A DNA stretch of 64,000 bases, from positions 44,027,342-44,091,341 of the forward strand of contig NC_079206.1 in assembly GCF_026745355.1 (NCBI RefSeq), written 5' to 3'. Every line of letters begins with the position of its first letter. The first letter of the stretch is position 1. Positions 10,436 to 21,410 of this stretch are shown in pieces. Source of the DNA: Beta vulgaris subsp. vulgaris (lineage: Eukaryota > Streptophyta > Magnoliopsida > Caryophyllales > Amaranthaceae). Made by a program: the position numbers and the translations under genes. The notes below the pieces were generated by a model, which was not told the origin of the DNA, did not search any database, and saw only the letters and a list, made by a program, of their open reading frames with translations.

Positions 10436-13400
10436 CTATGAAGTTTCAACCATTATCCCTTCCCCATGATTTGCACGCATGTAATTTGTCGCTAACTCCA
10501 CATCAGTGACATTGGTGTTGGGAATGGTGAAAGGTGGGGTGTTTTCAAAAGCATCATACTCCTCCTCATCCTCAACATCACCAACTCCAAGTATACTTCT
10601 TTTTCCCGGGACAACAATTGACCACTTGTTATCATAAGGGTCGGTTACATAGAATACTTTCTTAACTTGTGATGCAAGCACGAATGGCTCTTCACTTTCA
10701 CGCAACCGACCCAGGTCTACAAGAGTAAATCCACAAGGGTCATCTCTTCTTGTGTAGAGCTGGTTATAATCAACCCACTTGCATTGTAATAAGCAGACCA
10801 TGAAACCAGAGTAGTCAAGCTCCCAAATATCTTGAACCTGCCCATAGCATATCAATGTAGCATCAATAGGAGACTTGTCTTTGGCACTTGCATACTATAT
10901 AGATGATGCCTCTACTGAAACGCCACTATTCTGCAAAGATCTCGATTTTTCATCTTGACGATCTGTCCAAAACGTATATCCATTACCATCATAACCCTCA
11001 TAGGAGTGCAAAACTTCTCGAGAACCAAATGCTAGCCACTTAAGAGTTTCTGAAACAGTGAAATCTACTTTACGCATTAACCGGTTATGAAACCAATCAA
11101 TAAACGTCTTATTATGCAACTGCAGCAATGCTCTAACCCCTTTTCCTGGATTCTGATCATGCAACTCCTCCATATGCTTATCCAAGTAGGGATGGACCGG
11201 TACCATATGCTGCAATACAAATAAGTGTGCTTGTATCCGCATTTCAACAGGAGGTACAATCATTTTGGAGCCAAGTGTACCTTTACCCTCGAGTCTTCCC
11301 TCGTGTCGAGATGTAGAAAGTCCAATAGGATCAACATTACTTAAGAACTTGGCCACAAATTACCGACCTCTTCACTCACAATCCCCTGAATTATACTTTC
11401 TTCTGGTTGCGCTAGATATCTTACTTTATCTTTCAAAGAGCCCATATGTCTCTCAAAGGGATATCACCACCTCAAAAACACCGGACCACGTAGCTTAATC
11501 TCTCGAACTAGATGTACAACCAAAAGGACCATAATGTCGAAGAAAGCAGGTGGGAAATACATCTCAAACTTGCACAAAGTCTCTATCACGCCAGCCTGGA
11601 GAGCATTAAGCTTCGACGGTTGTAACGTTTTGCTACATATAATATTGAAAAAAGAACACAACTCTGTTATGGTATGTCTCACGTGTTTCGGCAATATCCC
11701 TGGAATTGCAATCGGTAAGAATACTTGCATCATAACATGACAATCGTGAGACTTCATACTCGATAGCTTCAACTCACCTTCTAAGGTAACAAATCTTTTC
11801 ATGTTCGATGAGTACCCTGATAGAGTCTTAATGTTGTACAGAGACTCGAAAAAAGCCGTTTCTCAGCTCTAGATAGAGTGTAGCAAGCCAGAGGCAAATA
11901 GTTCCTATCATCAGCACTCACCTTTTTCTTTCCTTTTCCTTCAATTGCATCCGACCTTTCTTGAATTTCCTCTTTTTTTCCCTTTCCTTTTTCTTTGCCA
12001 GACACTTTCTCTTTTTTCTTTCTTTTCTTAGTATCCCTCTTTTAAGCCCATAGCTTTGGTCGAAGCCCCTCACTTTCCAGGTACAATCGCACTCCTTTGC
12101 TATCCTTTGTCTTATGTGGAATATTCATAAGTGTCCCCAAAATTGCATCACATACATTTTTCTCTATGTGCATGACATCGAGACAATGTCTAACCTCTAG
12201 ATCCTTCCAATATGAAAGTTTCCACATAATAGACTCCTTTTTCCAAAGTCCCTTACCACCATCACCGGCTCCTTTGCCGAATATCGTTTCAATACCCTTG
12301 ACCTGATCAAAAACCTCAATACTAGTAAATGGCCTACGAGCAACCCCTTCCTCAATTGTTCCATCGAATGCCTTCTTCTTATTACGATAAGGATGGTCGC
12401 GTCGAAGGAACCTTCGGGTCCGCATATAAACTTCTTTGTGACAAGTAGAAATGTATTTAGATTCTGTGTCGTCGATGCAAATCGGGCATGCTTTCTTCCC
12501 TTTGTTCTTGTACCCGGATAAGTTCCCATAAGTAGGAAAGTCATTAAGACTGTATAAAAGCATGGCACGCAATGTGAATACCTCAACAGCATGTGCATCA
12601 TACATAGAAACTCCTTCATACTATATTTTTCTCAAATCATCAACAAGTTATTGGAGGTAGACATCTATGTCATTTCCAGGCTGTTTCGACCCTGAAATAA
12701 GAACGATAACATGATGTACTTGCGTTTCATGTACAACCGAGGCAAGTTGTATATAACTAGAAGAACCGGTCATGTACTATGTTGAGAACTAAGAGTGCCA
12801 AATGGGTTCATCCCATCCGTACATAGGCCAAGCCTCAAATTTCTATCCTCGGCACCAAAGGTCTTATGCAGACGATTGATATCTTTCCACTTAGGAGCAT
12901 CAGCCGGATGTTTGAGAAAACCGTCCTTTTTCCTTCGTTCTGCATGGCACCTCAAGTTCTTAGCATCTTTCTTGATTGAAAACATGCGCTTGAATCGTGG
13001 TATAATATGAAGTTACCACATCACCTTTGCTGGAGGCCCTTTCTTATCACCAACCCCTGCGCGCCTATAACGCGACTTCCCACATCAAGGACACTTGTCC
13101 ATATTCGCATATTCATTTCGATATAGCACACAATCATTTAGACAAGCATGTATCCTCTGGTACTCCAAACCGAAGGGACACATCAGTTTTTTCGCAAAGT
13201 AGTTCGACTTGGGTAGTTCATGGCCGACCGGCAACATATCACCAAATGCTTGGAACAAGGAAGTGAAAGTTGAGTCACTTATACCGGCTTTCGTCTTGAT
13301 GTTAAAGAGTGTCATCACGGCTGTCAGCTTGGTGTACCTCATACAATCGGGATACAACGGTTTTCGAGACGCCTCGGCCATGCACTCAAAAATACGAGGC

Positions 13401-13839
13401 CGTTCCCAGCATGATCATCCACCCCCTCCATCATCTCCTCGATATGGCCCCCATCATCATCATCATCATCCTCAATATTCTCATATTCGTCCTCGAGGTT
13501 CTTGTCATTTTCAATGATAAACTCACCTCTTTCATGCATATCGTTAACAATGACATTCCCACCATCATATATACCCTCTTCACCGTGCCAAACCCATACA
13601 TGGTAGTCTTGCCTAAACCCACGACGAAGGATATGCTCCCTCAGCGACCCAATGTTACTAACCATGCCCACATTGCCACAATCAGCACAAGGACAATAAA
13701 ACCCCTCAGTTCCCGTTGCAGCCTGATGACTTAATGCAGCATCACAAAATTCAAATACCCCATCCACGAATTCACTAGTGTCACGACTACCATACATCCA
13801 TGCACGATTCATTTCAATCAGACCTTTAATAACACACAA
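10436..13839 (-). pseudogene. TNPD-type transposase of the CACTA element, broken
   Basis: Read on the minus strand, the pieces follow the known TNPD order. The N-terminal transposase-associated domain is at 13839-13339 (MNRAWMYGSRDTSEFVDGV, with a C-x2-C pair and an Asp-rich stretch from a CAT repeat). The transposase core has LGLCTDGMNPFG near 12800 and HCLDVMHIEKNVCDAILGT near 12150. The DUF4218-type region (MKSHDCHVMMQVFLP) is near 11720. The DUF4216-type region (YGQVQDIWELDYSGF) is near 10820. In-frame stops (for example a TAA near 12043) and frame changes (near 11850, 12620-12770 and 13020) make it a pseudogene, even allowing for some introns. Confidence 0.88.
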
Positions 13840-13937
13840 GCAACAAGTACCTCATGTCAATAACGAACTTCATTACATGATTAGAGTTTATATATGAACG
13901 ATATACATTCAATGAAATTAGGCATGCTTTCCAAGGG

Positions 13938-14210
13938 TCCTTATCACTCCAACCCAACCCATCCTTAGATGTCTAATCTCACCAGTGAATGTATGTCTTT
14001 TTTTCGATTCTACGGAAAATCCGGCAGCATTTCCCTATCGTTCTCCAAATACACGATGTAGATATATAGTTACTCATATCTACATATGTACCCAGAGAAC
14101 AAAAGTAGGGAAACGACGAGCCAAGATTTTCCTCTATAGAATCGAAATAAAGACATACATTCCCCATCTAAGTGAGATTAAACATCTAAGAACAATCCCA
14201 AACCAAGGAC
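13938..14210. repeat. long imperfect palindrome upstream of TNPD
   Basis: The left arm runs GTCCTT, CTTAGATG, CTAATCTCAC, GAATGTATGTCTTT, CGATTCTA. It is mirrored on the right as AGAATCGAAATAAAGACATACATTC, GTGAGATTA, CATCTAAG, AAGGAC. An inner palindrome (ATGTAGATAT with ATATCTACAT) sits at the centre near 14070. Total span is about 270 bp. It lies 100-370 bp 5' of the TNPD start, in the transposase leader. It may be a fold-back insertion or a CACTA-specific regulatory hairpin. Confidence 0.75.
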
Positions 14211-14965
14211 TATTCAAGACTATTCAAGAACTGCAGCCCTTTCGACCCATAAAAAAAATGTTTTTTTTTGACATTTTTTTACTCTTAAATATATCCAGAA
14301 ATTTACAACAGGGAAAATCAACAAGAACAGTCGAAATTTATAGATCTAAAAATGAAAAAAAAAAATAACGAAAATGAAAAAAAAGGAACGAAAATGAAAA
14401 AAAATAACGAAAATGAAAAAATGAACCAAAATGAAAAAAAAGGGAACAGAAAATGAAAAAAAGGGAACGAAAATGAAAAAAAAAATCAAACACACAAATT
14501 CAGAATGACAGAAATACATAATACTCAAACGAAAATGAATATTAAACTCAAAAATTACAAACACACAAATTCAGAATGACAGAAAATGAAAAAAAAAGGA
14601 ACAAAAACGAAAATGAAAATTAAACAACACTCAAACTCAAACCTCGATCTGAAAAAAAAACTCAAAAATTACAATCTACATCCAAATACTCAAACCCCAT
14701 TGTTCGTTTATGGCTAAACTCGAGTTGTTGGTGGCTGGACTGGTGTTTGACATTTGGTGGTGTCGTGCGTTGGTGGTTGGCGTCAAGGCCATGGTTGTAG
14801 GATCTAGCGCTTGACGAACTGAGGTGGAAATCAACATCCTCCCCCTCACCACCGTTAAACAATGACTTAAAGAGAGAGATCGATTCGCGAATTATCTACG
14901 TCTAGAGGAGAGTAGGGCGCGTTTTATGTCCGCCGTTGTTGGTGTTGTTGTTTGTGTTGTCGGAG

Positions 14966-15001
<36 letters not shown>

Positions 15002-15330
15002 GTGTTGTTGTTGGAGTTGCGAGGAGCGAGGCAAAGACGAGAATAAGTTTGTTTGAACCCCATTCTTCTGTTTGTTGTGGACGTGAGAGAGGAGGGTGAG
15101 AGAGATGAAGAGGGGTTTGTTGAGGAGAAAGATTAAAAGGGGGCTGCATTCTTCTGTTTGTTGTGGACGTGAGAGAAAAGGAGGGAGAGGAAACCCTAGC
15201 TAGCCCGCTTAACATTTGAAGCCCGCAAATTCATTTCAATTTTTTTTAAAAAAAAAGCCCATAAAAGGTTGCGTTTTTTTAAAATGCGCAGCCCTTGCAT
15301 CGCAGCCCTTCCGTTTTTTTTCCCCTAGTG
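14211..15330 (-). repeat. CACTA 5' terminal region with subterminal repeats and TIR
   Basis: 14240-14660 is A-rich with repeated GAAAATGAAAAAAA blocks. 14700-15220 is G/T-rich and includes a GTT microsatellite (about 14963-15012); a phrase beginning GTTTGTTGTGGACGTGAGAGA occurs twice (near 15070 and 15157). 15240-15330 is the terminal part, with two CGCAGCCCTT subterminal repeats and the terminus CCCTAGTG ending at 15330. No gene is evident. Confidence 0.65.
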
Positions 15331-16421
15331 TGAGTAAGTCTCAAACGGGTATCTAGGCATATGATATGATGATGCATATATACATAGGTTTTTGAACAAC
15401 AAAGCATTTTACATCTAATCTTAATTCAACAATACATATATACATATTTGCACATATAAACCAATTTACACATATAAACCAATTTACTAATATGAAATTA
15501 AAGAAAGTTAATTATGAGCGATAACATACCAATATCAAGGTTGTAAATAGGGAAATAGAACTCAGCACTCCGTCACTAGCTAGCTTCAATAATCAATAAC
15601 AAAGTTTAAAGTTCAAATTAGTATAAATTCCCATACTAAACTAAACTAAACTACAAAAATAACAATCATACTCATCCTACCACAAAGACCTAGTTTTTTT
15701 AACCTTTAAATCAAACTAAATACTCAAATTAAAATTAAATTAACTCAAATGAATAAAATTCAAACCCTTAAACTATTATACAACCTCATTTCACTAACAA
15801 TTATTCATAAAATTACAATGAATTATAAATTTATGAGATTACAATAAAAGTTATGAAATTCTAGTTACCTATCTAGGAAAAGGTGGTAATGTAGTTGTTT
15901 AGGGAGGGGAGGAGGAGGAACGAAGCTAGGGAGCAGCAGTGGTGGCGCGAAACTAGGGGAGAAGTGATGAAAGCCCAGCTGGTGGTGGCGAATCCTCAGG
16001 TGCACAAGTCGCCGGCGTTGTTGATGGTGCGCAAGACTGAGGTGTGGAGCTGGGCAGTCGCCGGCATTGGTAGTGGTGGCAAGTCGCCGGCGTGGGCAGT
16101 GGTGTGGAGATGGGGAAGTCGCAGTGGTAGTGGCGCAAAAGGAAGTGCAGTGAGTTTTTTTGAGCGAAAAAATTTGTGTTTAGAGGCGGGCGGGTTTTTT
16201 ATTGGGAGGGAAGTCATTTAGGACCTCATTTTCAGATGCAGTCCCCTGAACCGCATCAGGTTAAAAAAAAAACCACATCCGATGTTAAATCTGATGCGTT
16301 TTTTTGGGACCGCATCCGATTTTCTTTGCCAAATTTCCCACCAATTTTTGGGTTGATTCGGATGCAGTTTTATAAAACCGCATATGATACCAAGTGACAT
16401 ATAAGGTTTTTTCCACTAGTG
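15331..16421. mobile_element. terminal part of a second CACTA element
   Basis: The right end reads CACTAGTGGAAAAAACC on the minus strand from 16421. It is flanked inward by four variants of a CCGCATCCGAT subterminal repeat (16218-16390), a classic CACTA terminus. The inner part (15331-15890) is AT-rich and noncoding. 15890-16210 is a G-rich leader-like block with repeated GTCGCCGGC. The opposite terminus is not visible. The 15330 terminus of the other CACTA lies directly at its left edge, which suggests that element inserted into this one. I see no coding domain here. Confidence 0.65.
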
Positions 16422-17115
16422 TAAGGCTGCACAGGACATGCAAAAATCCTATGCGGATCAGAAGCGAAGGGAAGAGAATTATGAAGTTGGGGAAAAGGTA
16501 TTGCTTAAGGTGTCCCCAATGAAAGGAGTGATGCAATTTGGGAAAAAGGGGAAGCTACGCCTAAGTTCATAGGACCATATGAGATTTTGGCAAGAGTAGG
16601 CAATGTCGCTTATCGCTTGGAATTTCCCAACGAGTTAGAAAGGGTCCATAACGTGTTTCACATACCAACTCCGGATATACGTACCTGATGAGTCACATGA
16701 AAACGTCGAGTTAGATGAAACCTTGTCCTATGAGGAGAAACCTATCAAGATCCTAGACCACAAGGTGCGTAATACAAGAAATAAGGACGTAAAAATTGTC
16801 AAGGTGTTGTGGAGGAATCAAAATACTAAGGAAGTCACCTGGGAAGCCGAAGATGCGATGCGTCTGAAATACCCTAAGCTTTTTCAAGAGGTAGGTGAGT
16901 TACGGGGATGTAACTTTTCTTTTAAGGGGGGGAGAATGCGATAGAATTTCGCGCTTCCACCATAAAGTATGTTAATTATGTGTATTTATTGCTTACATGA
17001 CGTGCGAAAGTTAGAAAACACTAGTGAAATATTGGGACTTAGAAGTGCAAAAGATCGTCGTTAAGACTGGCTACCTCAAAGTTTCGGGACGAAACTTCCT
17101 TTAAGGGGGAAAGCC
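16422..17115 (+). pseudogene. Tekay/Del-type chromovirus: integrase C-terminus and chromodomain
   Basis: Three frame segments give the end of a Ty3/gypsy polyprotein. 16426-16568 reads QKSYADQKRREENYEVGEKV. About 16555-16685 reads GPYEILARVGNVAYRLEFP and ERVHNVFHI. 16677-16944 reads a chromodomain (IKILDHKVRNTRNKDVKIVK, LWRNQNTKEVTWEAEDAM). Two frameshifts separate them. A chromodomain directly after GPYEI is typical of Tekay/Del chromoviruses. The fragment begins exactly at the CACTA terminus, so the rest of the element was probably separated by that insertion. A polypurine tract (about 17101-17113) precedes the LTR. Confidence 0.85.
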
Positions 17116-19535
17116 TGTTATACTCCGTATTTTTGGAGTTATTCTTTATAAATAAGAAAATCCAAAGAATAGAATCAAAAAGTATTTTAGTACTATTTAC
17201 AAAAAAAATATAACTATAATACAGTTTGGGTACGCTTACAACTATAACGTAATTATATTATAGTTTGGGTTATTTTAATTTCGGAATAAATAAAATAAAC
17301 TAAATGCTATTAGACTTAGGAAGGCCACACTATAAATAGGAAAGAAGAAAAAGAAAAGAAGAAAAAAATATGAAACCCTAGTATCTCTCTCCCTCTTAGC
17401 AGCTATCTTCTTCACTCACGATTTCTCTCTCCTTCTCCCTCTTCGTCCCCCCTCTGAAGCTCATCACCTTCGACGAGGTTGGATTGTGTGCGTGTGGTGT
17501 GTGGTGTGCGACGTGAGGAACGATAGTTAAGTCGAGGGTGCGATTTATTCGAGGGTTGTGTGAGAGAGAGCAATTTGTGCGACGAGCGAGGCTTGTGGCT
17601 CGAGTGTGTTGTGTGTCATGTGCGCGTGCGATGTTCGAGGTGAGCCGGCAGATCGAGAGCAAGGGTCGAGGGTTCGTGCGACGAAGGTTGTACGAGCAAG
17701 GTTGTGAAGTCGACGCGTCCGAGGGTCTTGTGCGGGAGGTTGCGCGAGACGTGCGAGTGTGCAAGAGGCGTCGAAGGGCTTATGCGAGCCTTCGACGAGG
17801 ATTGGATTGTGCGCGATTTGTTGGAGGGTTGTGCGAGAAGGATTTGTGTTGGTGCAACGCTGTGGTGGTGCGACAAGCGACAAATCGTCGCAGCTGCTGT
17901 GTGAGTCGTCGACGGGTCGAGGCGAGCAAGGGATGCCGGAATTTTGTTGCCGGTGTTTGACGCCGGCGAGACGTAATGGTATAAAAAAAAATATGTATAT
18001 AATATGATTTTCCTTTTAAGTACTTAATATTGTATAATCTATTTTCTTATAATTAAGTTGTAATTTATTTAAGCTGTAATTAGAATAAATTATTAATTGA
18101 TTAAGTTTGTAAAATTGATTTAAGTTGTAAATTTGATTCAAGATTTTGTAAGTAAGTAATATAAGGTGTAAAGTTAAGAAACCAAATTATTAGTTAGAGT
18201 TAGAAGGTTATCATGGCCTTGTTATTCAAATCTAATTTTATTAGTATTGGACATAAGGATTTAAATGGAGTTGGTAAAAGTATTATGTTATTAAACTAAC
18301 TAAAATCGGCTTGGCTCACTGTTATGTGTTCTTAAAAGACGTTAAATTCAATAGAGTTATGAAAGAAAAGAAAGTTAATAAACAACAAGATTAACAATTT
18401 TTATACTTCGAAATACTAAGTTGATATAGTTAGTCACGTGTTATATGTTAATAATATCAAGGACGTAGCACTGAAGTACTTCCTTTTTCGTTTAGGTCCT
18501 AATTTCATAAGCGGAACGCTTAATTAGGCAGCGAAAATTCTTCGCTAAAAGGTACGTACGCGTACCAGTTCAGTTGCAATTACTAGTATCATGTTAGGTT
18601 GTGAAGCATTCTATTGGAACCTAGAATCATGATAAGGAACGATTGTGATGGTTGAGATTGTTTGGTAACATGATTGTGATTGGAAATCGATATGTAGCAT
18701 TGTTATGCGTAATTCTATCGTATCATAAGCATAAAAGTATTGGATTTGTATTCTTTGATCTATGGTGTAACAAGGATGTTACAAGAAGTAAAGATTTGAT
18801 TATTGTATCTAAGAAAGAACATTAAATGATTCTATGTTTAATGTGGTATGAATGGACAATAGTAAGAAAGGATTTTGGCAATAAACTTGTAGTTGGACTC
18901 CCTACAAGTGATGAACAATGGGGGAAATGTGGGACTTGTTCTACACTCCTACGCAGGCCTACTGTGACGACAATAGTGTCCTTATAATTTTTGATAACTC
19001 AATTAGGCGGGAGGTTGCGTACGATCTTGGGGGTATGCATACTAAGGTGATGGATGTGCGATGGAACACAACTATATATGCATTTCATCTAATAGACCAA
19101 GTTGCTTATTAAGGATTAAGTAGCCCGTGTAACTCTAGTAAGATGACGGTGTCCGTTCGCTGCCAACTAAATAAAAAGTAAAGAACGTAATGCTATTGTA
19201 GTATCATGTCTAGGAATGATCCTTATTGCTTTGTTTATGCTTAGTATATACTCAATGCTTTACTACGTACTCAGCATAGCTGATTGTGGGTTGTTGTGTT
19301 GTTTGTTGACCTGTGATGAACCATTGATTTACTTAGTTTGTGGTTTGAATAAAAAGGGGTCGTTGATGATTCCCGAGTTGTTGTACATCTTTATTTCCGC
19401 TGCAGTTCAGTTTTCGTGACAATGATTTAAGTTAACACTTCTTTTCGATAAACCTTGTGTTTCACCGCGGCGGTAACACGTCCAAACTCGATGCGACATT
19501 GTCATAGACGTGTATGGATTTTGGGGGTGTTTTAG
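17116..19535 (+). repeat. 3' LTR of the Tekay/Del-type element
   Basis: The LTR starts TGTTATACTCCG just after the polypurine tract. A TATA box (ACTATAAATAGG, about 17328-17340) is followed by a pyrimidine-rich leader. 17440-17960 is a GC-rich block with long overlapping frames on both strands and no known domain. The right border is uncertain. A CA-ended candidate lies at 19478 (GGTAACA), and a GGGTGTT phrase typical of such LTR ends lies near 19525. The frames at 18918-19112 and 19216-19419 are not supported as genes. Confidence 0.6.
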
Positions 19536-19584
19536 TAGTGAAATAATAAAAAGGGAACAACATGATTCAATCATGATCCATACC

Positions 19585-20872
19585 ATATGAATTAATAAAA
19601 TAAAGTTTCCAACCATATGCTTGCCTCAATCTTCCATACAAACATAATATAATCTCATAATCAACATGTTTCACACAACAGCACAAAACATGCGAATTCA
19701 ATACAATAGAAATCATATAAGAACTCAAAATAGTTCATATACATGATATTACATGATTTCCATCCTTAAGATTATGATACTAAGCATATCAACACATAGG
19801 TAGGTAAGTACCTTGTGTATAAAAATCAGGTGGCCACTTTCACAACCTAAAAAATCGCCTACAACGAATTCTCCGCCTAATAATAATAACCATAACCAAG
19901 AATAATCAATATTTAAATAATTTCCAGCAACTTTAAAATATTTTAAACCTCCTTAAAAGTATTCAAAAATCTTTCCCATCATTAAAACTTCAATTATTAA
20001 TACTTCCTAGTATAGTATTACTATACTAATCATTAAAAACCCTTAAAACTCAAACAACAATACCCTTTTAAATTTCCAGCAACATATAATATATTAAAAT
20101 TCTTTTTACATGCTTAAACATATTTAAACTTATACGAATAATAAATTTCATAAACTATATTATACTACTATGATTTTCCAATCTTTTAAACCTTAAAAAT
20201 CCATAATTTGATGATTAGTAATCCAATCTAAACATAATAAATAAATCTGAATTTTTATTTCTTCAATACATAAATTATATAATCTTAGATTCATAATTAA
20301 ATCATCAAACTAAAACTTTTAAACATAATCAAACAAAACAAATCTTAAAAAACATAAACTTTAAATAAAACTCGAGGAGGAAGAAAAGTAATCAAACCAA
20401 GAAAGAGAGGGAAAGAGGCACGCCGACGAGGGGGCGGCCGTGGCTGACAGATGGTGGTGGCGGCAGTTGTCGAGGAGTATAAATACTTGTGTGGGAAAAA
20501 TATGGGGTTTATATATGTTTTCCTTTTGGGCTTATAAAAAGGTGATTGGGCTCAAATAGAGTTTAATGATGAGTGAAATTTATGTTTGGGTCCCCATACC
20601 CAACTAGGAGTCCTTTCCTAATCCAAATAGTGTTTGGATTCCTCATGTCCAATTAAAGTCCTTTTCCAAATCCAAAAAGTATTTCAAATATTTTTTCAAA
20701 GCATGCCTAAAACAAAATATTTGAACTTCTTTAAATCATTAAAATAATTCCTTTCACTTTCAAATAGTCAACCTTTAAAGAAATGAATCATTTCAATGCT
20801 AAATTATATTTAAATATAAAAAAGTATACATTAAAATATATTTATAAAATTCATAAATTTACGGGGGTTACA
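19585..20872 (-). repeat. truncated minus-strand LTR, related to the LTR at 21411-23812
   Basis: Read on the minus strand from 20872 it starts TGTAACCCCCGTAAATTT and follows the same course as the plus-strand LTR at 21411. Shared landmarks include TAGGCGG, GTTGTGAAAGTGGCC, ACACAAGGTA, CCTATGTGTT, TGTGTGAA.CATGTTGATTATGA and TTTATTTTATTAATTCA. Similarity fades at about 19585, so the 3' third of this LTR is missing. A TATA-like TATATAAACCCC lies near 20510 on the minus strand. Confidence 0.7.
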
Positions 20873-21410
20873 ACTCGGATCACTTTTTTAGTTTCGCCAT
20901 ATCACTTTCAAACGGTCATATCTCACTTGTTTTACATCAAAATTAGGATTGTGACCACTCATTGGAAAACTATTGAGTTAATCTTTCATCTCCAACTAGC
21001 TCGCTAAAAAATGTTTTGTGTGCTGAAAGTTATAGCCATTTGAAGTTGACCTTTATGCGCAAACTCTTCCAAAACTTCTTATATTTCCCCCATGATCTTA
21101 GTGATGTTTTGTTGACCTTACTCTTCGATCTTAATATTTGCACACTCATAAGTCCTGAAACAAAACAAAACGCCCAAAGAAGGTGTATACAAGGAGAAAA
21201 ATTGCACAAGAAAATAGCTAACAAACTAGCCTAAACTAACTCAATTATGATTATAATACCAACTAAAAGCTATTAAAAAGTAAAGCAATAAACAAGACAT
21301 CAAGAAGTATAATAGGTGCAAAATCAAATGTCTTTCAGATTTCTTTTTGACAAGGTAATATGAAATCCCATGCAAGTAGGGGGAAATTAAGGACCCCTCC
21401 TTGCATGGGG
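20873..21410. other. spacer between two head-to-head LTRs
   Basis: No gene is recognised. The text resembles noncoding leader/LTR DNA of other plant retroelements. Its right end carries a perfect 10-bp inverted repeat, CCCATGCAAG (21367-21376) and CTTGCATGGG (21400-21409), immediately before the LTR at 21411. Confidence 0.5.

Larger units (their letters stand above)
5947..15330 (-). mobile_element. CACTA (En/Spm) DNA transposon, degenerate, left end lost
   Basis: The minus strand carries a TNPD-type transposase (13839 down to 10436) and, further on, two TNPA-like exons (6341-5947), the usual CACTA gene order. The right terminus reads CACTAGGGGAAAAAAAACGG on the minus strand, starting at 15330. 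It is followed by subterminal repeats of the type AAGGGCTGCG, as in plant CACTA elements. Two tandem-repeat arrays lie between the two coding regions. The left terminus is missing because coding sequence stops abruptly at about 5946. The element cannot be autonomous: TNPD has stops and frameshifts. Confidence 0.8.

Noticed and set aside
17396..18007. Several overlapping Arg/Cys-rich frames on both strands
   Set aside because: They lie in the GC-rich leader block of the LTR at 17116; all strands are open at once and no domain is visible.
21360..21410. Rho-independent-type hairpin
   Set aside because: This is plant nuclear DNA; the inverted repeat has no adjoining gene and no T tract.
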